From: JACMLD01 sp044227095
GTDB taxonomy: Bacteria > Bacteroidota > Bacteroidia > Chitinophagales > Chitinophagaceae
Direction: 5' to 3'
NCBI GenBank assembly: GCA_044227095.1
Contig: JBGAFV010000001.1
Span: 4,836,001 to 4,900,000, forward strand
DNA: 64,000 nucleotides
A model generated the notes under the pieces. The model saw only the letters and a list, made by a program, of their open reading frames with translations, had not been told where the DNA came from and ran no database searches. Every line of letters begins with the position of its first letter. The stretch's first letter is position 1. Both the position numbers and the translations under genes were made by a program. Shown here in pieces: positions 55,980 through 64,000 of the stretch.

Positions 55980-57005
55980 TCAGCATCCACCCTTGCTGGG
56001 TATAGCATATATCACATTTCCTGAACCAAATAAATTGAAGACTTTACCATCTACAGAAGGAAGTAATAATTTCCATGTTTTTCCTTTGTCTGATGATTTG
56101 AAAATGCCCTGAGGATGAGTACAAAAAAGGTTTTCACCCACCTGGGTAATTGAAGTCGAGAAAGCTTTCACCTGGGGACGATCATTCCAGGTCCGCCATA
56201 TTGAATCAATAACAATTTTGTCCTGATTATCGGCTCCACCCGACTGCCAGGTTATACCGCCATCGTAAGATGTATTTATTCCCATGGGATTTGACGCTGA
56301 AACAGAAGTCATAGCAGCGAATCCTCCTTTAATCTGTTTTACATCCAAAACCACATCACCCTCACTGGTCATATACGCCCAGGTTTCGCCATTATCGATC
56401 GATCTTATTATTCTTTTCATACCGATAGCTACTAGTACGCCATTCAACTCTGCCAAATGCCCTACATATCCTCCGGTATAAACTTGTTTCCAGGTTTTTC
56501 CATTATCAGCAGTTTTAAAAATACCACTGTTTGTGCCGATGAAAATGGTACCTCCGGCAGTTTCAAAAGTGCTCCGTACTCGTGGCTCAATAGAATTGTC
56601 GAATATCGGCGACCATACACTCGTTCCATTTTTTGTTTTCAAATTTATACTCCAATAATTGTAGGCAAATATCCCTGATTTACCGGGGGCAATGCTGCTA
56701 TTTTTGTCAGGAAAAGTTTCTTTGGTCCAAAAAGGAGCTGTGGTATTTGCGGTATTCTGATAGAGTTCGCTCCCAACCTTTAAAAACAGTCCTTTATCAT
56801 TTGCAAAAAAGCTATTTCCACGGATACTATCTTCCCGCAAATTTTCGGGAAGGCCTTTGCTGATGTCCTGCCAGGTTTGTCCGCCATCTATAGATTTAAA
56901 AACGATCTTTTTTTTCTCCCCTGCTTTCTTTTCTTTTAGTACAAAAGAATTTATTAGCAATAATACCAGGAGGGTGGCCGGAACAAACACAAATAATTTT
57001 TTCAT
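55980..57005 (-). CDS. Secreted BNR/sialidase-like propeller protein ending in KGGC
   Basis: 341 aa from ATG 57005 (MKKLFVFVPATLLVLLLINS). BNR (Asp-box) repeats SIDGGQTWQD, TADNGKTWKQV, SIDNGETWAYM, SYDGGITWQSG and SSDKGKTWKL form a beta-propeller of the VPS10/sialidase class. Ends AIPSKGGC. No catalytic residues of sialidases are recognised, so a binding role is more likely. Divergent from the ToxR-like regulator at 57191 (185 bp apart), which probably controls it. Confidence 0.83.
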   Translation of the reverse strand: MKKLFVFVPATLLVLLLINSFVLKEKKAGEKKKIVFKSIDGGQTWQDISKGLPENLREDSIRGNSFFANDKGLFLKVGSELYQNTANTTAPFWTKETFPDKNSSIAPGKSGIFAYNYWSINLKTKNGTSVWSPIFDNSIEPRVRSTFETAGGTIFIGTNSGIFKTADNGKTWKQVYTGGYVGHLAELNGVLVAIGMKRIIRSIDNGETWAYMTSEGDVVLDVKQIKGGFAAMTSVSASNPMGINTSYDGGITWQSGGADNQDKIVIDSIWRTWNDRPQVKAFSTSITQVGENLFCTHPQGIFKSSDKGKTWKLLLPSVDGKVFNLFGSGNVIYAIPSKGGC

Positions 57006-57190
57006 TTTTTTAAATTTAATTGAACAATCGATTACATAATTTTGAAACAGCAAAAAAGAGTGTGAGAAAACGGTTACTTAATTTTTATATCCTGTCAAAA
57101 TTGATTCAACAAAATTACTTGCTACCTTTCTGCGCCGTGGATTTGGATTGTAAATAAAAGTGTAACCTTTGTAAATAATACCTTGACACT

Positions 57191-58105
57191 ATGTTTGATA
57201 GCGGAAATTTCCTGTTTGGGAAACGTAAGTACCTGACTGGATTTTTATTACTCCTGTTTATCTCTGTAATCTGCCTCGCTTTTAGAATGGCGGGCAGCGA
57301 GGATTTTGATATTGCAAGAAGGGAAATATTACTCCGCAGAGTAGGACATGAAATACTTCTGCAGTCGGGCGACAGTGTATCGCGGGTGCTTCCTGTAAAA
57401 AAGATCGCCGAAAATGAATACCAGATCAGTTTTGAAAATGCTTTTACTTTTCAACCTGGCGTGCTGGTAAACACTACTCAGCGTTTGCTGGGCAAAGATC
57501 CGCTGGCAAGTGATTATGTTGTTAATGTGATTAACTGTACCAATGCCAGTGTAGTGTATGGGTATGCCATATCAAAAAATAAGAAAGATGATATTGTGAC
57601 CTGTATAGGAAGAAGGCAACCCGTCGCATGTTATATGATTAACATTAAATTTAAACCTGCGGGTATAACTACAGCAAAGAATGGATATTTTTTGGGCGCC
57701 TTGTTATTGGTAGCATTTGCCGGATTTATTTTTTTGAGACCTGTAAAGCCGCGGAAGACTTTACCAGAAATTCAGGATACAGAATTACCTGCCAGCCCGG
57801 ATACGGATGTATTCACTTTGGGATCGATGTCGTTTGACGCAGCGGCCCGTAAGCTTATGATAGATGGAAAGACCATAGACTTAACAAAAACTGAAACCCG
57901 TGTACTACGCATTTTCGCGTTGTCTCCCAACGAGGCTATAGAGCGAAGCCGGCTGCAAAAAGAAATTTGGGAAGATGAAGGCGTTATAGTAGGCCGCAGT
58001 CTAGATATGTTCATATCAAAACTTAGAAAAAAACTTGAATTAGATCCGAATATCAACATTGTTGTTATTCGCGGTAAAGGATACAAGCTTGAAGTTAACG
58101 CTTAA
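57191..58105 (+). CDS. ToxR-like membrane-bound winged-helix regulator
   Basis: 304 aa. Short N-terminal cytoplasmic part, TM1 about residues 14-32, an about 130-residue periplasmic domain with conserved Cys residues (VNCTNASVVYGYAISK; DIVTCIGRRQPVACY), TM2 about 163-181, then a cytoplasmic OmpR-type winged helix (LTKTETRVLRIFALSPNEAI; VGRSLDMFISKLRKKLELD; VIRGKGYKLEV). This inverted topology places the DNA-binding domain at the C-terminus, unlike Vibrio ToxR. It probably senses a periplasmic signal and controls the divergent KGGC genes. Confidence 0.87.
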   Translation: MFDSGNFLFGKRKYLTGFLLLLFISVICLAFRMAGSEDFDIARREILLRRVGHEILLQSGDSVSRVLPVKKIAENEYQISFENAFTFQPGVLVNTTQRLLGKDPLASDYVVNVINCTNASVVYGYAISKNKKDDIVTCIGRRQPVACYMINIKFKPAGITTAKNGYFLGALLLVAFAGFIFLRPVKPRKTLPEIQDTELPASPDTDVFTLGSMSFDAAARKLMIDGKTIDLTKTETRVLRIFALSPNEAIERSRLQKEIWEDEGVIVGRSLDMFISKLRKKLELDPNINIVVIRGKGYKLEVNA

Positions 58106-58188
58106 GATATCTTAGTATTTCTATTCAGCCTAACCCTGCTATTAATAATGAAGTGAATACAATCTTGCAAAGTTTAAAAAAATAAATT

Positions 58189-58355
58189 GCAAAGCTTAAG
58201 GTATACAATGCCGGTGGTGCCGAAGTGTATAGTAAGCAGTTGCAATTGCAACCAGGTGCCAATGCAGAAAAATACAACCTTGCTGCAGACATGTATATTT
58301 AACTGCAGAATTACAGGATGGCACCAGGGTAACAGAAAAAATAACGGTGAATTAA
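58189..58355 (+). pseudogene. Remnant of a T9SS C-terminal sorting domain
   Basis: Reading from 58189: IAKLKVYNAGGAEVYSKQLQ, then QPGANAEKYNLAADMYI and a stop; a shift into another frame continues AELQDGTRVTEKITVN to a stop at 58353-58355. Together this is the end of a T9SS type A domain (vYNaaGaevyskqL ... dGtrvteKItVN). A frameshift and missing 5' part mark it as a decayed gene fragment. Confidence 0.7.
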
Positions 58356-58456
58356 ATAATAGCATACATATAAAGCCACTAATAATTTAAATCAAACCAT
58401 TCTCTATAGTATACCTACTGAAGTACATTATTTTTAAGTCCTGGTGATTTTCCAAA

Positions 58457-59119
58457 CTAAATCGGATACTTGTATACTATGAAAATACTTACAAGGATAA
58501 AAAGTATTAGGATTATTGCGAGCAATACCCATTGAATATGTGGATGCATCAATAATCGCAATGATTCCGGTCGTTCTACTAATCCTTCTTTAGAAATTTC
58601 ACGTTGATAAGGCAAAGATTCCAGGATTTTTGTTTTCTGGCTAATGATTTCCCTTAACCGCATTTCATCTGAATTAACATAGTCTTCAAGCAATTGTAAA
58701 GCAGCAGGTACAATTATACTAAGCAGGGTAATAATAGTAGCCGGTTGCACAGTGGCGTATAGCGATAATGATGTAGAAATAGTTTTTAGTTGCCCGTTAA
58801 AAATAGCATTAACCACGTCCCTGTCATATATTACACGTTGTGCATTCCCAGGCACATCATCAATATCGGCAAGAACGTCTTTGCTATTTGCGTACTGTAT
58901 AAATGTTGAAATCTGGGAAGTCCTTGCTTTATTTAGTATAGCAGTTAGCGTAAATGGTAAAATGACAGATATGGCTCTTTGTAAAGGGGCTTCTTTTTCG
59001 TTACAATATACACCTGCGTTGCTTACAAATTTCCCTCCAAGCAATCCTTGCATGCATAATAGATAGTCAAATTGTAAGGTATTATTCAATAATTTTTCTT
59101 CATCAGGCATAGATTTCAT
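58457..59119 (-). CDS. DUF937-like membrane-anchored protein
   Basis: 220 aa. LLGGKFVSNAGVYCNEKEAPLQ and ISVILPFTLTAILNKAR resemble the helical repeats of DUF937, as does VVNAIFNGQLKTISTSLSLY followed by IITLLSIIVPAALQLL. A single membrane helix lies at about 195-216 near the C-terminus. Its ATG directly abuts the stop of the pseudo-receiver gene (59120), so the two form an operon under the FNR-like sites. Function unknown. Confidence 0.72.
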   Translation of the reverse strand: MKSMPDEEKLLNNTLQFDYLLCMQGLLGGKFVSNAGVYCNEKEAPLQRAISVILPFTLTAILNKARTSQISTFIQYANSKDVLADIDDVPGNAQRVIYDRDVVNAIFNGQLKTISTSLSLYATVQPATIITLLSIIVPAALQLLEDYVNSDEMRLREIISQKTKILESLPYQREISKEGLVERPESLRLLMHPHIQWVLLAIILILFILVSIFIVYKYPI

Positions 59120-59566
59120 TTAGGCTATCTGGTATTCATTATCACGATTGCTGTACCATTGCCAATTTTTGCTTTTAGGCTTGCAAATAAAATCACTTCC
59201 GGCATTTACTTCTACTATTGCTTCTTTCAATTCGTCACTGGACGCCATCATTGATACAAATCCTCTGGCACCCATTGCTATCATTTTATTTATTTCATAC
59301 AGTTGTTTCTGGCACGAGACAATGACAACTTTTGAGGCTGGGAAATCCTGCGCTATTTTTTGAACCGATTTAATACAAACATCGAAATCATAATGGACAG
59401 AATATAAAACAATGTCCGGTTTGTAACGGTTTATAGTAGACAACGTATCGTTGTCAGTTCCACAACTTCCAACAATTGTGAAGCGGGTATCATGACGCAA
59501 TTTCATAGCCCACCCTTCCCGGATCAACTTATAATCTTCAGCAATAAGCACGGTTATTTTTTTCAT
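59120..59566 (-). CDS. Stand-alone pseudo-receiver (truncated NarL-type paralogue)
   Basis: 148 aa. A receiver domain closely related to that at 49682 (MKKITVLIAEDYKLIREGWA versus MNKIHVLIADDFKLIREIWA). The phospho-acceptor is Ser 56 (VLYSVHYDF), and the conserved Lys is Met in GFVSMM. It ends at the point where the LuxR HTH should begin, so it lacks a DNA-binding domain. May regulate by protein contact. First gene of a pair with the DUF937-like gene. Confidence 0.85.
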   Translation of the reverse strand: MKKITVLIAEDYKLIREGWAMKLRHDTRFTIVGSCGTDNDTLSTINRYKPDIVLYSVHYDFDVCIKSVQKIAQDFPASKVVIVSCQKQLYEINKMIAMGARGFVSMMASSDELKEAIVEVNAGSDFICKPKSKNWQWYSNRDNEYQIA

Positions 59567-59656
59567 ACAAATGGATATTGAAATGAATTAGGCGATACAT
59601 AGTTAACTAACTTTTATATCCATTATTCTAAAAAGCCAATGTATTTGTGCCATGAA

Positions 59657-59754
59657 TTGACATATATCAATTGTAAATAAAAACAATGACAGTAAACATT
59701 TTACCCTTGTAGTTATTCATTGACAAGCGAATTGCTGTATTTGATATATGTCAA
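59657..59754. promoter_or_regulatory. Two FNR-like palindromes in the divergent promoter region
   Basis: TTGACATATATCAA at 59657-59670 and its exact reverse complement TTGATATATGTCAA at 59741-59754, centres 84 bp apart (eight helical turns). Both match TTGAT-N4-ATCAA with one mismatch. They lie between the pseudo-receiver gene and the Crp/Fnr regulator gene. A similar site lies at 50434. Confidence 0.6.
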
Positions 59755-59938
59755 ATGCAACAACAATTTTTGGCAATACTTAATAAGGATTTGCTGCATT
59801 AACTGAACTTTGCTTTTTTATAACATATTATTAGAATAAAGCAACTATTTATTACTTTATCCAGTCTCTCATTATGTGAAATATGATACTTTAAAAGCAT
59901 ATGTATCATTCATAAAATAGTTGACAAATAAAACATGA

Positions 59939-60541
59939 ATGCAGGAAAAAGATGAAATTTGGTTTGCCCGTGCTATCAAAATGGTCCAGACCAAATATTT
60001 TCGTTTGCAATCTGAAACGATCTTAGATATTAAATCTCATTGTGAGATAATAACAGCAAAGCAGGGTGAAATACTGGTAAAACAAAGCAACCGCTACAAT
60101 AAAATATATTTCATTGTAGCAGGCGCTTTGCGTGTTTATTTTATACAAAAAGAAAAGCCCTTTACATTGGGCTTTGCGTTTGAAAATACATTTGTTGACT
60201 CAAGCAATTTGTTTTTTCATGACAGGTATACCGAAGTTTGCATTGATGCATTGGAAAATTCTATCCTAATAGGGATAGACAAGGAGAAAGTAAAAGCCTT
60301 ATGCTCAAATTATCATGAAATAGAAACATTGAGTCTTTTAATTACTAATGAGCATTTACGCAGATATCAAAAACAAATGATGATTATGCTTTCAGAAAAT
60401 GCGGCAGAACGGTATAAATCTTTGCTTGAGCTTTATCCTTTCTTATTAGAGAGGGTACCACTTCGTTATATTGCTTCCAACCTCGGCATCAGTTTTGAAA
60501 CATTGAGCAGAATTAGAGGAAAGGAAAGAAAAGTTGAATAA
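59939..60541 (+). CDS. Crp/Fnr family transcriptional regulator
   Basis: 200 aa. cNMP-binding-like N-terminal barrel (ITAKQGEILVKQSNRYNKIYFIVAGALRVYF) and C-terminal HTH (VPLRYIASNLGISFETLSRIRGK). Lacks the N-terminal Cys cluster of oxygen-sensing FNR, so the signal is unknown. Divergent from the pseudo-receiver operon; FNR-like palindromes lie in the shared region. Likely binds them and may regulate its own synthesis. Confidence 0.9.
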   Translation: MQEKDEIWFARAIKMVQTKYFRLQSETILDIKSHCEIITAKQGEILVKQSNRYNKIYFIVAGALRVYFIQKEKPFTLGFAFENTFVDSSNLFFHDRYTEVCIDALENSILIGIDKEKVKALCSNYHEIETLSLLITNEHLRRYQKQMMIMLSENAAERYKSLLELYPFLLERVPLRYIASNLGISFETLSRIRGKERKVE

Positions 60542-60602
60542 CATTAATACAATAACTTATCATCATTAGCATTAGAGGAAGACCCGTATAGACGAAATGC
60601 TG

Positions 60603-61241
60603 CTAAATCAAATCATTTTCTATTGCATACCTCGTGCATTCAGCGTTGGATGTCATGCTCATTTTCGCTAGTATCCTGGCCCTGTATGTACTAATAGTTG
60701 TAGGCCCAACACCTATCTCCTTTCCTATTTCAATAAGGCTTTTACCGAGTGCTATTTTTTTAAAGACCTCAAATTCCCGATCTGACAATTGTTCATGCAA
60801 TTTCTTATCCTGTATATTACCAGATAAATCAGCTATCAATCTTTCTGTAAATTCCTGTGACGCATACTTTAATCCACGCAATATGAACCTTATTGCCCGA
60901 ATTAATTCTTCAGCGGGTGCATTTTTAGTGAGATAACCAGCTGCTCCTGCTTTTAATATACGCATACCATATTGGTTTTCCGGATGAGCAGTCAAAACTA
61001 AAACAGGATACTTTGGAAATTCATCGAGGATTTGCTGAATAACTTCGAAACCCGGTTTGCCAGGCATTGTTATGTCAGTTATAATAATATCCCAGGGCCC
61101 GGATCTCGTGTTTTGTATTAATTCTTCACCATCTGAGCACTCTATTATTTCTGCAGTTGGAAACTCCTTCTGTATTATCTGCTTCAGGCCATGTCTTACT
61201 ACGTTGTGGTCGTCAGCCATAAGCATTCTGAGCTTTTCCAT
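60603..61241 (-). CDS. NarL-type response regulator (canonical)
   Basis: 212 aa. Receiver with acidic pair (MADDHNVVRHGLKQ), phospho-acceptor Asp in IIITDITMPGKPG, Thr in VLTAHPE and Lys in GYLTKNA; HTH with LSDREFEVFKKIALGKSLIEIGKEIGVGPTTISTYRARIL. Unlike the two Ser-56 paralogues, this has a normal phosphorylation site. Its kinase is not in the window. Confidence 0.92.
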   Translation of the reverse strand: MEKLRMLMADDHNVVRHGLKQIIQKEFPTAEIIECSDGEELIQNTRSGPWDIIITDITMPGKPGFEVIQQILDEFPKYPVLVLTAHPENQYGMRILKAGAAGYLTKNAPAEELIRAIRFILRGLKYASQEFTERLIADLSGNIQDKKLHEQLSDREFEVFKKIALGKSLIEIGKEIGVGPTTISTYRARILAKMSMTSNAECTRYAIENDLI

Positions 61242-61467
61242 ATAAATAAATTTATAATATCTAAAGAAAATCTATGCTTTGTCCAGCAAAAATATTATTC
61301 CACAGAATAACCTGGAGCAATCTAAATAATTCCTGAAAGTACAATTATGTAGTGATAAAACTTTTAGCCTGTGGCGTTAATACTACACGAAACAATAATT
61401 TATTGACATTACTCATTTTATCGAAAATACGCAACCGTTTGCGGATATTTTCTATTTAATCGAATGA
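61242..61467. other. Intergenic region without a recognised gene
   Basis: Upstream of both the NarL-type gene and the SusC gene. A partial TTGACATTAC sequence (about 61402) is not a full FNR-like palindrome. Nothing further. Confidence 0.4.
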
Positions 61468-61475
61468 TATATTTG
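61468..61475 (+). promoter_or_regulatory. -7 box upstream of the SusC gene
   Basis: TATATTTG matches TAnnTTTG; it gives an about 105-nt leader before the ATG at 61585. No clear -33 element at normal spacing. Confidence 0.5.
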
Positions 61476-61584
61476 GAGACAGGCCCATACAATACATACT
61501 GAATTATAGGCTTGCTGTTGAAACCAAAACTTTTTTTCAAGCTGTATTCGTAAAGTTTAAATTATTCACCAAAACCTAACTGCG

Positions 61585-64000
61585 ATGAAGATTTTTTTAA
61601 AATTATCAAGACTTCTGTTTTGTATGACTGTGCTTATGTCATTCATAAAAGAAGCGAATGCACAAAAGATTATCAAAGGCTTGATTACAGATTCTTCCGG
61701 AAGCCCTTTAGCCGGTGTTACAGTATCTGTTAAAGGCTCAGACAAAGGGACCAATTCAGATGAAAAAGGAAATTTCTCGATTGCAATTCCTCCAGGTGCA
61801 ACACTTGTTTTTACAAATGTTGGCTTTGTCCCAACGGAAATTAAAACTAGCAATAGCGATTTTATCAATATTCATCTTCAGCATGCTATTGCGTTAAACA
61901 CAGAAGTTGTTGTTACAGCCCTGGGCATACGAAAAGAAAAAAGAAGCATAGGCTTTGCTACACAGGAAGTAAAGGGGGCCACACTTGAAAAAGCACGAGA
62001 ACCAAATGTATTAAGCGGTCTTACCGGAAAGGTTGCAGGACTTACAATTTACAACTCGAGTACACTCTTTGAGAACCAGGCTATGTACTTGCGTGGTGCT
62101 TCAACATTATTAGTTGTTGATGGCATCGTAACACAGGGAGATTCGTGGAATTTAAATCCTGATGATATTGAAAATATTACCGTCCTTAAAAGCAACGCTG
62201 CAGCTTTATTGTATGGAAGTCCCGGAATAAATGGAGCCATACAAATTACCACTAAAAAAGGTAAAGCAGGTGGCAATGGAACAGAGATCTCAGTTAATCA
62301 AACTGTACAGTTTAAAGGAGGCGCATTAAATATACCTAAAGTACAAACGGAATACGGAATGGGATGGGATGGTTATTATGCATATATCGATGGACATGGC
62401 GGTGGGGGATGGTATGATAATTATGGCTATGTATGGGGCCCAAAGCTCAATCAAAAAGATCCAACAACAGCAAGTGGATGGATGGAAGTTCCCCAATATA
62501 ACAGTCTTTATGATCCTAACCAGTTGTTTGAATTTCACCAGAGAGGCTTTACAGATTATAGTCATTACAAACCTATTCCCTGGATTACACGCAATACAAA
62601 TAACCTTGGCACTTTTTTAAGAAATGAACTTTTAACTACAACCAATGTAAACATATCAGGCAAATCAGATAAAGCAGATTACCGTATTTCTGTGAGCCAT
62701 ATGTATCAAAAAGGGCAAGTTCCAAATACAAAAGTTAATTCAACAACATTAAATTTATCTGGAAGTGTAAAAGTTACTAACAGAATTAAAGCAGAAGCAA
62801 ATATTTCATACAACAGGCAATATACTCCTAACTATCCCCAAACTGGCTATAGTCCTACCAACTATTTTTATAACATACTCCTCTGGATGGGCCCCGAAGT
62901 AAATGTAAACGATTTGCGCAATTATTGGCAACCCGGTAAAGAAGGCCAACAACAATTTACTTATAATTATAGCTGGTATAACAACCCCTGGCTGTTGGCG
63001 AATGAATACCTCCGCGGATATACAAACAATGTTGCTGTGGGCCAGGCAAGCATCAATTACGACATTACTAATGATTTGAATTTTACTGTACGCAGTGGTG
63101 GTACAATCAACAGTGCGTTCAGTGATTTAAAAACTCCTTATAGTTTTATCAATTATGGATCAAGCGCAGCACCATTTGGACAATACAGCCTTGGTACAAA
63201 TAATAACTTGTTATTTGTAACTGATGCTATATTAACCTATAAAAAAAGCTTCCTAAAAAATTTTGGTGCTGTAGCCAGAATCGGGGCTTCAGACAGGTAT
63301 TTAAATTCTACATGGCTTAATTCATCAACTTCTGGCGGATTACAAGTTCCAGGTACATACAATCTTGCTAACTCACGTAACCCTGCAACAACCTCCAACA
63401 AACTTTCAGAAAAAGAAGTTAAGAGTATATATGGATCCGCAGACATTTCCTATAAAAACATGGCGTACCTAAACGTAAGTTTGAGGAATGACTGGTCAAG
63501 CGCTTTACAAAAACCTTATAACTCATTTCTTTATCCATCTATGTCTTTAGGCCTTATCATTTCAGAAATGGTAAAATTCCCTGAGGTTATTTCATACACA
63601 AGAATTCGTGGTGCTTACGCTGATGTGTCATCGGATCCTGATCCCTATTTTACTACTCCAGTTTACAATAGCGGCACCAGGTGGAATGGCTCACCATCAC
63701 TTAACCTGCCCGGAACAATTTATGATCCTGCTATTAAGCCCAACAGAACTATTTCAAGAGAAGTTGGCCTCGAAATGAAATTTTTGAAAAACAGGGTTGG
63801 TTTCGATGTTACTTATTTTAACTATCTGGATAAACAATCTATCAGGCAGGTACCCATCTCGCAAGCGTCTGGTTATACAAGCTTGTTGGTAAATGGCGAT
63901 GTATACAACAGGAAAGGATTAGAAATAGTGTTAACCGGCTCACCAATAAGAACTAAAGATCTTAAATGGGATGTTACACTAAACTATGGAATGGTGAGAA
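61585..64000 (+). CDS. SusC/RagA-type TonB-linked outer-membrane receptor (3' end cut)
   Basis: About 805 codons to the window edge. Signal peptide (FLKLSRLLFCMTVLMSFIKEANAQ), carboxypeptidase-regulatory-like domain (IIKGLITDSSGSPLAGVTVSVKG), TonB-linking VVVTALGIRKEKRSIGFATQ, the plug (LTGKVAGLTIYNSS; LLVVDGIVTQGD; NITVLKSNAAALLYGS; GAIQITTKKG) and the beginning of the barrel. SusC proteins import glycans or peptides with a SusD lipoprotein, which would lie right of the window. The plug segment between LTGKVAGL and LLVVDGI is shorter than usual. Substrate unknown. Confidence 0.93.
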   Translation, partial: MKIFLKLSRLLFCMTVLMSFIKEANAQKIIKGLITDSSGSPLAGVTVSVKGSDKGTNSDEKGNFSIAIPPGATLVFTNVGFVPTEIKTSNSDFINIHLQHAIALNTEVVVTALGIRKEKRSIGFATQEVKGATLEKAREPNVLSGLTGKVAGLTIYNSSTLFENQAMYLRGASTLLVVDGIVTQGDSWNLNPDDIENITVLKSNAAALLYGSPGINGAIQITTKKGKAGGNGTEISVNQTVQFKGGALNIPKVQTEYGMGWDGYYAYIDGHGGGGWYDNYGYVWGPKLNQKDPTTASGWMEVPQYNSLYDPNQLFEFHQRGFTDYSHYKPIPWITRNTNNLGTFLRNELLTTTNVNISGKSDKADYRISVSHMYQKGQVPNTKVNSTTLNLSGSVKVTNRIKAEANISYNRQYTPNYPQTGYSPTNYFYNILLWMGPEVNVNDLRNYWQPGKEGQQQFTYNYSWYNNPWLLANEYLRGYTNNVAVGQASINYDITNDLNFTVRSGGTINSAFSDLKTPYSFINYGSSAAPFGQYSLGTNNNLLFVTDAILTYKKSFLKNFGAVARIGASDRYLNSTWLNSSTSGGLQVPGTYNLANSRNPATTSNKLSEKEVKSIYGSADISYKNMAYLNVSLRNDWSSALQKPYNSFLYPSMSLGLIISEMVKFPEVISYTRIRGAYADVSSDPDPYFTTPVYNSGTRWNGSPSLNLPGTIYDPAIKPNRTISREVGLEMKFLKNRVGFDVTYFNYLDKQSIRQVPISQASGYTSLLVNGDVYNRKGLEIVLTGSPIRTKDLKWDVTLNYGMVR

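Noticed and set aside
61402..61416. Additional FNR-like site before the NarL-type regulator
   Set aside because: Only TTGACATTAC is present; the second half ATCAA is missing.

Overview
The window is a 64 kb piece of an AT-rich chromosome of a Bacteroidota member, most likely family Chitinophagaceae (lineage inferred from gene content, not computed). Supporting signs are TAnnTTTG-type promoter boxes, near absence of Shine-Dalgarno sequences at gene starts, secreted proteins with type IX secretion (T9SS) C-terminal domains, a SusC/RagA receptor, LytS/LytTR signalling, DUF5683 next to parAB, many SCxx lipoproteins, and a GlnRS. There are two tRNA genes (Arg-ACG, Leu-CAG) and no rRNA, CRISPR array, transposase or integrase. 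Most of the window is ordinary core genome.

Layout. 0-6 kb: start of a SatD-like gene behind three palindromic operators, a lipoprotein, tRNA-Arg, a beta-barrel porin, pruA with a lipoprotein, and prfB with its programmed +1 frameshift. 6-17 kb: lipoproteins, a DUF1080 protein, an S10 carboxypeptidase, a Mur-ligase-family enzyme, a DEAD-box helicase, a BamA-like barrel and a YdeI-like protein. 17-25 kb: two tiny membrane proteins (one only 48 aa), acyl-CoA dehydrogenase, YggS, a LytS/LytTR pair, rpiA, a Kelch protein and a sugar-isomerase-like lipoprotein. 25.8-29.8 kb: a four-gene minus-strand operon (GNAT, aldehyde-deformylating-oxygenase-like ferritin protein, acyl-ACP-reductase-like protein, DUF3419/BtaA-like protein). 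30-32 kb: glnS with a leader hairpin. 33.6-34.4 kb: two tandem homologous non-coding transcription units rich in RUCC motifs. 34-42 kb: M20 amidohydrolase, GNAT, methylmalonyl-CoA mutase large subunit, DUF5683-parB-parA, UPF0173 hydrolase. 42-49 kb: FMN reductase, metallophosphoesterase, outer-membrane barrels, esterase, dapD, EamA transporter, tRNA-Leu. 49.5-64 kb: a more accessory region with two paralogous response regulators whose phospho-acceptor Asp is Ser, two T9SS-type proteins, two adjacent proteins ending in KGGC opposite a ToxR-like regulator, a T9SS-domain pseudogene, a Crp/Fnr regulator, a canonical NarL-type regulator and the 5' part of a SusC gene.

The best candidate for an undescribed system is the 25.8-29.8 kb operon. 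It pairs homologues of the two cyanobacterial alkane-biosynthesis enzymes: acyl-ACP reductase with its catalytic Cys, and aldehyde-deformylating oxygenase with all six di-iron ligands at nearly identical spacing. They overlap by 25 bp and are linked to a lipid-headgroup-type transferase. Second is the pair of RUCC-repeat RNAs, which share promoter, terminal stem and terminator layout and look like sponge or decoy RNAs. Third is a small putative regulon: FNR-like palindromes (TTGACATWTATCAA) lie upstream of both Ser-56 pseudo-receiver genes and of the Crp/Fnr gene itself.
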